From Aquimarina sp. MMG016 (GTDB lineage Bacteria > Bacteroidota > Bacteroidia > Flavobacteriales > Flavobacteriaceae), in contig NZ_JAGJEA010000010.1 of assembly GCF_018100805.1 (NCBI RefSeq), positions 103,500 through 167,499 on the forward strand: a DNA stretch of 64,000 bases. Direction: 5' to 3'. Both the position numbers and the translations under genes were made by a program. The notes beneath the pieces were generated by a model. That model saw nothing but the letters and a program-made list of their open reading frames with translations. It ran no database searches and had not been told where the DNA came from. Position 1 is the stretch's first letter; every line of letters starts with the position of its first letter. Positions 37,976-47,593 of the stretch are shown here, in pieces.

Positions 37976-38303
37976 TTTGGTTTTACACCAGTAATTTTAA
38001 CACAACCTTAATAACAGCTTCTATTTATGGAATCTTTGTTTCTTGTAATTTCGCCAACGCTTTAAAAGCTCATAAATAACTATATTTCAATATTCTAACA
38101 AAACCTACTTTATACCAAAGCTTCATTCCCCTTATACAGATCGCCTATGAAGAAAATAATACGCCAATATAGTTTACATCTTTTCTTGATTTTTTTATAC
38201 TCATTATGGGTTATTGTTTTTATGAAAATAATCTAAAATCTCATTCATAAAAGATACAATATTCAATTATTTACCTACTTTTAGGGTAATATAAATTATA
38301 GTT
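37976..38303. other. Intergenic region with one possible 29-aa frame
   Basis: About 330 bases. No terminator or clear promoter was seen. The only content noted is the tiny hydrophobic frame at 38147-38236. Confidence 0.4.
38147..38236 (+). CDS. Possible 29-aa membrane peptide
   Basis: ATG followed by 28 codons (KKIIRQYSLHLF, then LIFLYSLWVIVFMKII) encoding a basic start and one hydrophobic helix. The composition fits a small membrane peptide, but the frame is short enough to occur by chance. Confidence 0.3.
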   Translation: MKKIIRQYSLHLFLIFLYSLWVIVFMKII

Positions 38304-39233
38304 ATGCATATATATAAATACGTTTTAGTCCTTATTATTCCTATGTTGTTTTCATGTAATCAACAAGCTAAAACAAGTAAGACCGCCGAGGTAATCACGC
38401 CAAGCTCAACTATTGAAGGGCATAAAATTGTACTACACGAAAATTTTCCATCAAAATATGTGGATGCGCGTAATGTAGAAGTCTTTTTACCTACAGGATA
38501 TGAAGCCGCTTCTCCGGAAAAATACAAAGTATTATATATGCACGATGGGCAAAATGTATTTAATCCTAAAACATCTTATACAGGTATTGATTGGGGTGTG
38601 GATGAAGCAGTGGACAGTTTAATTAAAGGTGATAAAATCAAAAACACTATCGTTGTCGCTGCCTGGAATAATGGAAAAAAACGCTTTTCTGAATATATGC
38701 CAAAAGCTCCTGCTGAAGCTACTGAGAATGCTGAGGCAAAAAAAGGGTTAAAAGAGTTCACTGGTTTTGACTCTCTATTTTCTGATGAATATCTTAAGTT
38801 TTTAGTAGAAGAGTTAAAACCATTCATTGACAAAACTTATAATGTATCTACTAAAACAGAGGATACTGCAGTAATGGGATCTTCTATGGGAGGGTTAATC
38901 TCTTTATACGCTATATGTAAATATCCAGAAGTATTTGGAGCTGCAGGTTGCGTATCTACACATTGGCCAATTCAAATATTAGGAGAAGCCTATATGAATA
39001 CGCTACCAGCTACTCTTCCTGATCCAAGTACGCATAAAATATATTTTGACTTCGGAACAAAAACTTTAGATGCTCAATATGAACCCTTTCAAATAAAGGT
39101 AGATGAAATGATGGTTGCTAAAGGATATGTTAAAGGAAATAACTGGGTTACTAAAAAATTTGAAGGAGCTTCTCATGATGAAAAGAGTTGGAATGCCAGA
39201 ATTCATATCCCTCTGGAGTTTCTTTTGAAATAA
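38304..39233 (+). CDS. Alpha/beta-hydrolase esterase lipoprotein
   Basis: 309 residues. The lipoprotein signal ends at IPMLFSC (Cys about 18). The esterase-D-like fold shows the oxyanion region KVLYMHDGQNVF, the nucleophile elbow GSSMGG (Ser in AVMGSSMGGLISLY), and a late GASHDEKSW carrying the likely catalytic His. It belongs to the PF00756 group that includes feruloyl, siderophore and acyl esterases; substrate unknown. Anchored outside the cytoplasm. It is followed convergently by a metallo-hydrolase gene. Confidence 0.85.
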   Translation: MHIYKYVLVLIIPMLFSCNQQAKTSKTAEVITPSSTIEGHKIVLHENFPSKYVDARNVEVFLPTGYEAASPEKYKVLYMHDGQNVFNPKTSYTGIDWGVDEAVDSLIKGDKIKNTIVVAAWNNGKKRFSEYMPKAPAEATENAEAKKGLKEFTGFDSLFSDEYLKFLVEELKPFIDKTYNVSTKTEDTAVMGSSMGGLISLYAICKYPEVFGAAGCVSTHWPIQILGEAYMNTLPATLPDPSTHKIYFDFGTKTLDAQYEPFQIKVDEMMVAKGYVKGNNWVTKKFEGASHDEKSWNARIHIPLEFLLK

Positions 39234-39246
39234 AGAATTTAGCAAA

Positions 39247-40287
39247 TTAATATTCTTTCCACCACGAAACATTTTCCGGTATCTTGTTTATAGTGATAAG
39301 CTGCCCTAATTTAGGGGTCATATATGGCATATTCATTCTTTTACTTTCTGTAACAAACCGTTCTACTGGTTCTTTCCAAGAATGTTGTGCTAGCGCAAAA
39401 CCACACCAGTGGACAGGCATTATTATTTGTGCTTTTGTATCTAAATTAGCTTGTATACATTCTTCAGGGTACATATGTATCTGATGCCAGTTTTCATTGT
39501 ATTGCCCACATTCTAAAAATGCAAAATCAAACGGTCCTAACTTCTCTCCTATTTCTTTAAAATGTTCTCCATAACCACCATCCCCACTAAACCAAATATT
39601 CTCTTTTGATGTTTTAAACACCCAACCACCCCAAAGTGATTTTGCTCGATCGGTCAATCCACGTCCAGAAAAATGACGAGTCGGTGTAAAAGTAATTTTG
39701 ATATCTCCAAAACTCATATCATCCCACCAATCGAATTCCACAATATCATCTTGCGGAATTCCCCATTTCACCAAATGACGAGCTACACCCATTGCAACCG
39801 CGTATTTTTTTGTTTTAGATTTAAGTAGTTGAATACTATCATAATCTAAATGATCATAATGATCATGAGTAAGCAACAATATATCGATTTCAGGAAAATC
39901 ATGAATCAAATCTAAGGTATCTTCACTAAACCTATTCATAGCAAAAGGAGAAACAGGAGCAGCGTTACCTCCTAACATAGGGTCTATTAAAATCGTCTGA
40001 TCATTTATTCTCATTAATACTACCGAATGTCCATACCAAATAAATTTAGCTCCTTCAGATTGATTCAAAAATTCATCTTTATCGAATTGAATAATGGGAA
40101 GTTTTTCTTTGGGTTCTCTGTTTTCTTTTTCGCAAAACTGTTTATATAATAATTTCGGTAATTTCTGAATATTAATATCCATCGTAGTTTCTTCCAGGTT
40201 CACAAATTTCTTACCATCCCAATTCCTAGATTGGCTATATTTCTCTATATGTGCCTTAGTAATTCTTCCACCAAATTGTTTTCTCAT
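39247..40287 (-). CDS. Metallo-beta-lactamase-fold hydrolase (NAPE-PLD/UlaG-like)
   Basis: 346 residues. The metal motif HDHYDHLD (THDHYDH) is intact. Further ligands are RHFSGRG, the FSGDGGYG segment with Asp, and a late His in MPVHWCGF. YGHSVVLMRINDQTILIDPML is the family's first strand set. The family includes phospholipase-D-like and lactonase enzymes. The N-terminal RKQFGGRITKAHIEKYSQSR resembles NAPE-PLD-like bacterial proteins. Located 12 bp downstream of a methyltransferase on the same strand. Substrate unknown. Confidence 0.85.
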   Translation of the reverse strand: MRKQFGGRITKAHIEKYSQSRNWDGKKFVNLEETTMDINIQKLPKLLYKQFCEKENREPKEKLPIIQFDKDEFLNQSEGAKFIWYGHSVVLMRINDQTILIDPMLGGNAAPVSPFAMNRFSEDTLDLIHDFPEIDILLLTHDHYDHLDYDSIQLLKSKTKKYAVAMGVARHLVKWGIPQDDIVEFDWWDDMSFGDIKITFTPTRHFSGRGLTDRAKSLWGGWVFKTSKENIWFSGDGGYGEHFKEIGEKLGPFDFAFLECGQYNENWHQIHMYPEECIQANLDTKAQIIMPVHWCGFALAQHSWKEPVERFVTESKRMNMPYMTPKLGQLITINKIPENVSWWKEY

Positions 40288-40298
40288 ATATCTGTAAA

Positions 40299-41036
40299 TT
40301 ATTTTTTCTCTGCAACAATAACATATGTAGGGAAAAAGTAAGATTTTCTTTCAATAATATCTTTGATTGCAAAACCATTGATGGTTAGAAAAATCTCTAG
40401 TTCACTTTTTAGAAAAGTCCGAACATTAGCATGGTCTTCACCTATTTCTATCCATTCATTTTTTACTTCTTTATAGTATTTTGAAGTCCATTGAACATCC
40501 ATTCCAGATTCTAAGTTCAACTCCCAAATACTTTTCCGCATGTAATTTATATTGTTATAAGTTGCTTTATGTGTAATCCTTTTTTCATTAAAAATTTCAG
40601 GTATAAACCGATAAGCATCTATGAAATCAAAGCAAAAAACCCCTCCTTTTTCTAAATTTTTATTTACCGTTAAAAAAGTTGATTTCACATCTTCATTGGT
40701 TACTAGATAACTAATCGTTCTACCAGTCATGATAATACTCTGAATAGGTTTTTCTAGCTTAAAATTCCGCATATCACCCTCAATAAATTTACAGTTAGGA
40801 ACTTTAGCCTTTGCTATAGCAATCATTTCTTTGCTAAAATCTAACCCTTGATAATCAAAACTTTTTTTGACAAAATATGAAGCTAGATTACCTGTTCCGC
40901 TTCCGATCTCCAAAAGATTCTTTTTATTATATCTATTAATGATTTTACTATAAAAATTGTACTCCTCTAAATAGTCAATAAAGGTCGCATACATTGCTTC
41001 ATAAACTACAGCTAAATCAGAATATAACTTTCCCAT
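40299..41036 (-). CDS. Class I SAM-dependent methyltransferase
   Basis: 245 residues with the SAM-binding motif LLEIGSGTGNLASYF (about 40-55), GLDFSKEMIAIAK and IEGDMRNF, i.e. motifs I-III of the Rossmann methyltransferases. No substrate-specific feature recognised. Its gene precedes the metallo-hydrolase by 12 bp. Confidence 0.85.
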   Translation of the reverse strand: MGKLYSDLAVVYEAMYATFIDYLEEYNFYSKIINRYNKKNLLEIGSGTGNLASYFVKKSFDYQGLDFSKEMIAIAKAKVPNCKFIEGDMRNFKLEKPIQSIIMTGRTISYLVTNEDVKSTFLTVNKNLEKGGVFCFDFIDAYRFIPEIFNEKRITHKATYNNINYMRKSIWELNLESGMDVQWTSKYYKEVKNEWIEIGEDHANVRTFLKSELEIFLTINGFAIKDIIERKSYFFPTYVIVAEKK

Positions 41037-41095
41037 CTCCTTATTTATAGGTTTATTTTTAATAAATCATAATTATTTTTTCTACAGAAAGTTGT

Positions 41096-43246
41096 TTATA
41101 CAGATTCTATTTTCCTAACTGCTACCGGGTGACCATTAAATGCCATATTATAAGACAATGGGTCTAATCGATCATGATCCATGAGTTGATTAATATTAGC
41201 TCCGGCATTGCGTTTTGCAGTTTGCATTTGTACACCTTCACTATCATGCCCCCAACCGTGCGGAATACTAATGGTGCCCTGCATAATATTTGTAGTGACT
41301 TCTGCTTCAATAGAGATGGAACCGAATTCAGAATATACTTCTACCACCTCTTCCGGTTGGATTCCATGAGTTGTGGCATCATCAGGATGTATCATCATGG
41401 TACAGGTTCTAGAACCTCCTTCTAAAACCGGTAAGTTATGCATCCAGGAATTGTTACTGCGTAAATGTCTTCGCCCAATTAGTTTTAGTGGATATTGCTC
41501 CACTTTTTCTGGAATTAAAAGCTCTTTTACTTTTTCCATTTCTTTAACAAAAATTTCTGGCATCAATTCAATACGTTTGTTTTTGGTGAATAATCGCTTG
41601 GGTAAAACCGAGCTTAATTCTGATAATTCTATGCCTCCAGGATGCTTCTCTAAACGTTTTAAACTTAACCCATCTTTTCGCAAAAAGCGACCGCCCCATA
41701 CTCCATAAGGACCAGTTTTTAAAGCTAAATCTAATTTCGTTTTAGGATGAATCCTAGACATAATATTGCTCTTTATTCTCTGAAATAGGTTACCCGTAAA
41801 CAAACGTCGTTGTAACTCGCCCATAATTTGCCAATCATAGCGTTGATCCTTAGAAATTGGTAAAGGAGCTGGACTAAACTTAGTCGTATTACGGGTCGCG
41901 ATCATATGAAGTACAAAGGAGTAATGCATAGTTTCCAACCCTACTCCAGGAGGCATAATAAGATCTGCATACTGTGTCGTCTCATTTACATACATATCAA
42001 TTGCCAACATAAATTCCAGATCAGCCAATGCTTTTTCTACCAATTGTGAATTAGGTGCAGAACGAGCAGGATTTCCGGCAATACTGATAAAGCCCCGGAT
42101 TTGATTTTTCCCTTTAGTCAATATCTCATCCGCTAATGTAGCGGTTGGAAATTCGCCAACAATCTCTTTGTAAGATTTAACTCTGCTACTATAACGAAAC
42201 ATTTTTGACTCATGTGCCATTAAAGTCACATAATCAATAGCTGGTAAAGTAAACTGGAGCCCTCCTTTTATATCTAATTGCCCAAGCAAAATATTAATAC
42301 TAGTAATTAGCCATTGGCATAGCGTACCATAAGATTGAGTATTGACGCCTAATCTTCCATAAACCACACTATGAGGGTATTTTATGAGATCATCTACAAC
42401 ATTTTTTATTTGTTCAGTGCTCATACCAGTCATAGGAGCAACTACTTCTTTGGTATATGGCTGAACCATTTCTTTTAGTTCATCTAAATGATCTGCCAGT
42501 GAAAGCGCTTTAGAATTCGGGATTGCATTACGTAATACCAATTCATTTATAATTGATAATAGTAGCAACACATCTTTTTCAGGGTGAATAAAATAATGTG
42601 CACTAGCTTTATCCGCCGTTTCTGTTTTACGAGGATCAATAACCACCACTTTCCCACCCTTTTCCTGGATAGCCTTTATTTTTTCTCTAATATTAGGTGT
42701 AGACATAAAACTACCGTTAGATGCCATAGGGTTAGCTCCAATAATAAGCAGGTAGTCCAAATGATCTATATCCGGAATTGGAGCCATCATTGCATGGCCA
42801 AACATCATTTGATTTACTAAAAAAACAGGAACAGAATCCAGGCTATGGGATGCAAAACGATTTCGGGTATTCAAAGCATTGATCGTGTCGTATAATGTTA
42901 TTGCGGTACCTGTATTATGAACTGTAGGATTTCCGGTATAGGTACCAATTGCATCATTACCATATTTTTTTCGGATTTTTTTAAAAGATTGCTCTGCTAT
43001 ATCAAAGGCTTCTTCCCAAGATATTGTTTGCCAACCTTCCGCTGTTTTTTTTACAGGTCGTTTTAATCGGTTTGGATCATTGTGCAAATCTTTAAGCGCT
43101 ACTCCTTTAGGACAAATATGTCCACGGCTATAAACATCTTCTTTATGCCCTTTAATAGCGATTACTTCATTATTCTTTACCTCAATCTCTAAGCCGCACA
43201 TTGCCTCACATAAGTGACACGTACGGTATTTTATTGTTTCTGACAT
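41096..43246 (-). CDS. Molybdopterin-dependent oxidoreductase (formate dehydrogenase-like)
   Basis: 716 residues. The N-terminal 4Fe-4S ligands are C10, C13, C17 and C45 (TCHLCEAMCG, GHICPKG). Molybdopterin-binding domains follow, with SLDSVP, IIGANPMASNG and VVIDPRKTETADKA, and the C-terminal dinucleotide-binding part (LLIGRRHLRSNNSWMHNLP). No signal peptide, so cytoplasmic. The active-site metal ligand could not be fixed, so the substrate (formate or another oxyanion) is open. A mogA-type gene for cofactor synthesis is 5.2 kb away on the other strand. Confidence 0.85.
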   Translation of the reverse strand: MSETIKYRTCHLCEAMCGLEIEVKNNEVIAIKGHKEDVYSRGHICPKGVALKDLHNDPNRLKRPVKKTAEGWQTISWEEAFDIAEQSFKKIRKKYGNDAIGTYTGNPTVHNTGTAITLYDTINALNTRNRFASHSLDSVPVFLVNQMMFGHAMMAPIPDIDHLDYLLIIGANPMASNGSFMSTPNIREKIKAIQEKGGKVVVIDPRKTETADKASAHYFIHPEKDVLLLLSIINELVLRNAIPNSKALSLADHLDELKEMVQPYTKEVVAPMTGMSTEQIKNVVDDLIKYPHSVVYGRLGVNTQSYGTLCQWLITSINILLGQLDIKGGLQFTLPAIDYVTLMAHESKMFRYSSRVKSYKEIVGEFPTATLADEILTKGKNQIRGFISIAGNPARSAPNSQLVEKALADLEFMLAIDMYVNETTQYADLIMPPGVGLETMHYSFVLHMIATRNTTKFSPAPLPISKDQRYDWQIMGELQRRLFTGNLFQRIKSNIMSRIHPKTKLDLALKTGPYGVWGGRFLRKDGLSLKRLEKHPGGIELSELSSVLPKRLFTKNKRIELMPEIFVKEMEKVKELLIPEKVEQYPLKLIGRRHLRSNNSWMHNLPVLEGGSRTCTMMIHPDDATTHGIQPEEVVEVYSEFGSISIEAEVTTNIMQGTISIPHGWGHDSEGVQMQTAKRNAGANINQLMDHDRLDPLSYNMAFNGHPVAVRKIESV

Positions 43247-43353
43247 GATTTGTGTTGGTATTTATTAATGAAATCATATTTACATATGTATTCACATAAT
43301 TTATATTATGCTAATCGTAATCCAGATAATATCTCCAATACTTTCATCATTTA

Positions 43354-43827
43354 TCAATCGGTTTCTAACAACATCTTATGGATTAAGCTAATCTGCCCTA
43401 AATGATAATAACTATGCTCAATCATAGCTTCAATATTTCTTTCATAACTTCCATACTTAGGATCAACAAATACTTCATCCAGTTTTTTATCTGGCAGAGA
43501 TTCAACTAAATCGGCAAATTTTTCCGAATTGCTCATAAGAGTTCCGCATAGTTTCTCCCAGTCTTCCTGTGATGTAATAGGAGACATATCAAAACTATAT
43601 TTATCTCTAATTTCCAGAGCTCCCCCTTCTAAAACATTTAGTACACCTGCTATGTAATAATTGATATGAAAAGTAAGTGCTGCAATTGTATTTAAAGACC
43701 CTACTTTTTTTGTAGCTTGTTTCCAGGATAAGTTTACTATCTGATCTTTATAATTAGTATTTACAACCCATTTACCATCCAAAATAACTTCTCTAAATCG
43801 ATCTGCAATTTGTTTTGTTCGTTCCAT
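43354..43827 (-). CDS. DinB-like four-helix protein
   Basis: 157 residues. HINYYIAGVLNVLEGG and the final MIEHSYYHLGQISLIHKML give the His-based metal site typical of the DinB/DUF1572 family. These proteins include thiol-dependent metal enzymes, but most are uncharacterised. A second DinB-like gene lies 0.4 kb further. Confidence 0.75.
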   Translation of the reverse strand: MERTKQIADRFREVILDGKWVVNTNYKDQIVNLSWKQATKKVGSLNTIAALTFHINYYIAGVLNVLEGGALEIRDKYSFDMSPITSQEDWEKLCGTLMSNSEKFADLVESLPDKKLDEVFVDPKYGSYERNIEAMIEHSYYHLGQISLIHKMLLETD

Positions 43828-44228
43828 GTATTATAAATTATATATTCAGTTTACAACCATTGATAGTTCTTTAATTAATAAAAACAACCTCGTGGGATCA
43901 TAGTATTAGGAACTAAGTTAATAAAAAACAGCTAAGGTTTTGAATATAAAGCAATGAGTAACCGCACAAGCTTATTCTGTTTGTTGGATTACTGAATAAA
44001 GCCCTACCATTATAAACTGATAATGTATACAAGGTATTTTTTCAAAAGTTAATATGGACAACCTTGCTTTCTTTATCAAACACATACAAATTGTAATCAA
44101 GAAATCTTGCTATTTGTTACGGTTATTGACTTCAATCCTAATAAATTCAGGCAAATAATTAGGGGAAGCTTATATATTCCTTTATCTGCTATTGTCTACA
44201 ATCTAAAAAAGCACTTGAAGTTTACCAT
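43828..44228. other. Intergenic region, nothing recognised
   Basis: About 400 bases between two DinB-like genes. No gene and no palindrome of the kind found from 52.6 kb onwards. Confidence 0.5.
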
Positions 44229-44750
44229 TTATCCATACAAAGGAATATATCTATCTTTTATTATACTAAAATGATGGATTTGATGTGCTGTTATTGTCAA
44301 TCCAATTGTGTACAAAGGCATTTCATATTCAAAAAACTTACAGTTGGTTTCAAGTATTTTCTTATTGAAAGATTCAAACATCATCATTGTCGATTGGCGT
44401 ACAATTCGAAGTTCATTTATCAACTGATCAATTGACAGTTCATCTGTATTTGAATTTTCGCCCATTATTTCTTGGTCATGCGCATCAGGAACGGTTCCCT
44501 CTCCTCGAGCAAAAATTATAGCTCTAAAACACCAAATTCTTTCCCAATCTATGAGATGTTGTAATATTTTATGAATTGTCCATTTGCCTTCTTTATAAGT
44601 TTTCAAGCCAATTCTGTTTAATTGAGCTATATCTAATTCATTAATTTGATTCAGGCTTATTTGTAATGCTTTATTAAGTTCTATGCCTCCATTCAATTTC
44701 AAAACGTACTCTAAAAATTCCGGGTTCTTTTTAACTTCTTGATTTTTCAC
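44229..44750 (-). CDS. DinB-family protein
   Basis: 173 residues. EGKWTIHKILQHLIDWERI and the terminal LTITAHQIHHFSIIKDRYIP show the spaced His residues of the DinB metal site. Not closely similar to the DinB-like protein at 43354, so probably not a recent duplicate. Soluble; function unknown. Confidence 0.75.
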   Translation of the reverse strand: MKNQEVKKNPEFLEYVLKLNGGIELNKALQISLNQINELDIAQLNRIGLKTYKEGKWTIHKILQHLIDWERIWCFRAIIFARGEGTVPDAHDQEIMGENSNTDELSIDQLINELRIVRQSTMMMFESFNKKILETNCKFFEYEMPLYTIGLTITAHQIHHFSIIKDRYIPLYG

Positions 44751-45376
44751 GAATAATTATATTTTATATTTAATTGGTGTAAGATTCGTATGTGATAGTA
44801 GGTCTAAACCCTATTAATTCAGAGCTAGTCATCTATAGTGATAAAGCATATGAATAACTAAGCTAAAAAACCTAGAAAGCCGTTATCAGTAACGATAAAA
44901 CAACACACGAATAAATTGATTAAATGAAAATTCATTCGGAAGAATATCCGAACAAAGAATTATTAGCCTTAGAGTTTAATGGCTAATTATTAAGCTACTA
45001 TAAATTTCAAAATCACTCTCAAAATATGAATTATTTATGTGTAGTAAATATATGCAATTTTGTACTACCATGCCATTAATGAAACCAAATTCGTAATTGT
45101 TTTTTATAACCGTATTCTATTGAATCGGTTTATTTCCCTAATGATGCTAAACAGCTTTTTAATTGAATTATGGCCTTCTGTTCTTACGAACGGTCTTTGA
45201 ATGATACATTTGCTTCCCGAAGGAGGCTATGATTCCATATACACCGTTTGTCCAGTGTTTTTTTTATACAAATTACAATACAAATCCAAATTAAATGACT
45301 TTAGATCCTACATAATCTCATTTGAGGCACAAAATTAATTAGGGTGAAATATTATAACTTTTCTTTGCTTAAGAAG
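44751..45376. other. Intergenic region with one attC-like palindrome
   Basis: About 620 bases without a credible gene. It holds the palindrome at 45189-45248 described separately. Otherwise AT-rich with nothing recognisable. Confidence 0.5.
45189..45248 (-). repeat. attC-like imperfect palindrome (isolated)
   Basis: AACGGT (45189) and ACCGTT (45243-45248) form matched ends. The inner part holds TTTGCTTCCCGAAGG, shared with copies at 49.1, 54.5 and 64.0 kb. It lies on the 3' side of the PhoX-like gene on the minus strand. Confidence 0.55.
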
Positions 45377-47041
45377 TTAACCTTCGATTTGTTTTAGTTT
45401 ATTTATCTTTTCAATTAAATCACCTGTAATTGCCACGACTGCAGGTTTTGGGATATTATCCTTATCAAAAGGCCAAGTACTATTGGGATTGTTTAAATCC
45501 ATAGTTTGTTCACCAGGATGTTGAACACTTAAAAATAAAGTTTTTCCATCAGGAGAGAACCAAGGACCTGTGAGTTCTGCATCTCTGGGAGCAGAGGCAA
45601 CTCGGATTATTTTTCCTGCATCTTGGCCATATCTAGGAATTACAAATAAACTATTGTTTTTGAAAGGCATGTAAGGTTTATCCCGTTTATTCATACTACT
45701 TCCTGAAATATCTGAAGTAATCCAGAGATTTCCGGATAAATCAAATGCTAAGTTATCCGGGCAAGAGAATCCATTTTCTTCACCGCCAGCCATATATGTA
45801 GAAGCTTTAAAGCTCAAAGCATCGAAATCTCCATTGGTTTCTTCAATTTTTAGAATTGAACCATGAAAATCATTTTTACTCTTGTTGTTAGTTAATGAAA
45901 CCAATATATTTCCCGTAATTGGATCAATTTCAATATCTTCAGGACGATTTAACTCAGTTGCGCCCAATAGTTTTGCAGCTTCTCTTGCTCTAATTAGTAC
46001 CTCTGTCTGATCTTTAAATTTATTTCTTAAAACAGATTGATTTTCCCAATCCAAAGCTAGCCATTTCCCTTTATTGGTATCTGCAACATATAACGTTCCT
46101 TCTTTTAAAGAACCAGGTTCTGAAGAAATAAATTTATACAAGTGTTCGTTGTTTTTGTCATCTCCCGTATAAGCAACCACTCTCTTATCACTTAGTTCAT
46201 ACAGTGTACAACATTCGTGTGCAAATCTACCTAAAGCAATATGTTTTTGGGCTGTTCCGTCTTTTGGATTTACTTCTACCACCCAACCATAATGTTCTGG
46301 AGGGTAATCATAGAAATTTTCCCAACCATACCAACTTGGTTTATGTGTAGCTACATTGTTTTCATCGTATACGGTCTCGCCAAAAAATGCATCATAGTTT
46401 TCTTCACAAGTCAGAAAAGTATTCCAAGGTGTAATACCACCTGAGCAATTACTGAGTGTTCCCATAACTGTAGATGTTTCTTTAATCGAACTATCCCAGT
46501 TTAATTGAATGGGTGTTTGAGCAGTAATTCGTCTATTATGAGGATCATTTTCTACGACGCTCCACTTTCCATTTTCTTCTTTAATTCTAATGATCGTTCC
46601 CCCAACATTGTACATCTCTTTATTTATCTGTTCTATAGTACGATGCTGTTTCAGGTTTTTATTATAGTCAGAAACAAAAAGCGGATTAATATATTCATGA
46701 TTTACCCATAACAATCCATCTTTAGGGTTGTTTTCATCAAAAGGAATGAAGCAAGTAAAATCATTATTAAACCCAAAAGTATCTTCGTCGTTGATTTTAT
46801 CACCCCATTTTATGATAACGTGATAATCCAACCCTTTGGTAAGCAGTAAGTCATCTTGATCAGATGCCGGTAAAGCTTTTAGTATTAGTTGCTTTAGAGA
46901 GTCAAGGTTTTGTTTAGATTCTTCCTTCAAGCCAGAAGGGTTGCTGGTATTACCACAGCCAACTAAAAAAGGTGGAGTTATCATTGTACCCAAGCTAGCC
47001 TTTCCTATAAAAGAAATAAATTTTCTTCGATTGTATTTCAT
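45377..47041 (-). CDS. PhoX-like (DUF839) phosphatase with Tat-type signal
   Basis: 554 residues. The N-terminus NRRKFISFIGKASLGTMITP carries a RRKFI twin-arginine-like motif and is followed by FLVGC, so both Tat export and a lipobox are visible. The body matches DUF839/PhoX propellers, Ca-dependent phosphatases: DGLLWVNHEYINP, FAHECCTLYELSDKRVVAYTGDDK, RPEDIEID and GPWFSPDGKTLFLSVQHPGEQ. It probably releases phosphate from organic esters outside the cytoplasm. Seven bp separate it from the next gene upstream. Confidence 0.85.
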   Translation of the reverse strand: MKYNRRKFISFIGKASLGTMITPPFLVGCGNTSNPSGLKEESKQNLDSLKQLILKALPASDQDDLLLTKGLDYHVIIKWGDKINDEDTFGFNNDFTCFIPFDENNPKDGLLWVNHEYINPLFVSDYNKNLKQHRTIEQINKEMYNVGGTIIRIKEENGKWSVVENDPHNRRITAQTPIQLNWDSSIKETSTVMGTLSNCSGGITPWNTFLTCEENYDAFFGETVYDENNVATHKPSWYGWENFYDYPPEHYGWVVEVNPKDGTAQKHIALGRFAHECCTLYELSDKRVVAYTGDDKNNEHLYKFISSEPGSLKEGTLYVADTNKGKWLALDWENQSVLRNKFKDQTEVLIRAREAAKLLGATELNRPEDIEIDPITGNILVSLTNNKSKNDFHGSILKIEETNGDFDALSFKASTYMAGGEENGFSCPDNLAFDLSGNLWITSDISGSSMNKRDKPYMPFKNNSLFVIPRYGQDAGKIIRVASAPRDAELTGPWFSPDGKTLFLSVQHPGEQTMDLNNPNSTWPFDKDNIPKPAVVAITGDLIEKINKLKQIEG

Positions 47042-47048
47042 ACCATTC

Positions 47049-47546
47049 TTAATTAACGTAATGCTTTTCTATACAAATCAGATCAGAATATATATTCTTA
47101 AAAACATTCTCTTCTCTACTATAAATCTTACCATTTATTTTGACAGGAATACATGACAGATTACTTAATTCAAAATGCAATTCTTTTATTTTCATATTTA
47201 AATAATATGAAAGAATTAAAAATTGACGATGATTGGTCTGCCATAATACTTCAGAATGCAACTTTTGTTTATGAATTTCATTATAAAAATTAGCTAGCCC
47301 TCTTATATTCATGAAATCATGATTCTTTAAAGCATCTGTAATGATGTGATTGTTACTCGATAATACAAACGTAATTTCTTTAATCTCTTTTGTCGTTATT
47401 AAAGCATTTATCTGTCCTACCATTTCTGAAGTAAATCTAATAGAATTACCCAACGAGGTACAATAGTAGTTTTCTTGTTTGAAAGCTTTATTTATAACAG
47501 ATTCAAGATGATCAGTAGGGCAAATAAAATATAGGCGCTTCTGCAT
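47049..47546 (-). CDS. Hypothetical protein (165 aa) beside an LCIB-like carbonic anhydrase
   Basis: The frame extends to 47582, but the ATG at 47546 gives the natural start (QKRLYFICPTDHLESVIN). A 165-residue soluble alpha/beta protein with no recognised family. Two His-containing segments (NHDFMN and WQTNHRQFL) are the only notable residues. It is encoded between the LCIB-like gene and the PhoX-like gene, all on the same strand with short gaps, so a shared operon is likely. Confidence 0.55.
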   Translation of the reverse strand: MQKRLYFICPTDHLESVINKAFKQENYYCTSLGNSIRFTSEMVGQINALITTKEIKEITFVLSSNNHIITDALKNHDFMNIRGLANFYNEIHKQKLHSEVLWQTNHRQFLILSYYLNMKIKELHFELSNLSCIPVKINGKIYSREENVFKNIYSDLICIEKHYVN

Positions 47547-47593
47547 TATATTTAATATAGATAAAAAGATGAATGATATCAATAAGAGTAAGA

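Noticed and set aside
43828..45188. Further attC-like elements around the two DinB genes
   Set aside because: I looked for matching AAC/GTT arms in these gaps and found none convincing except the palindrome at 45189.
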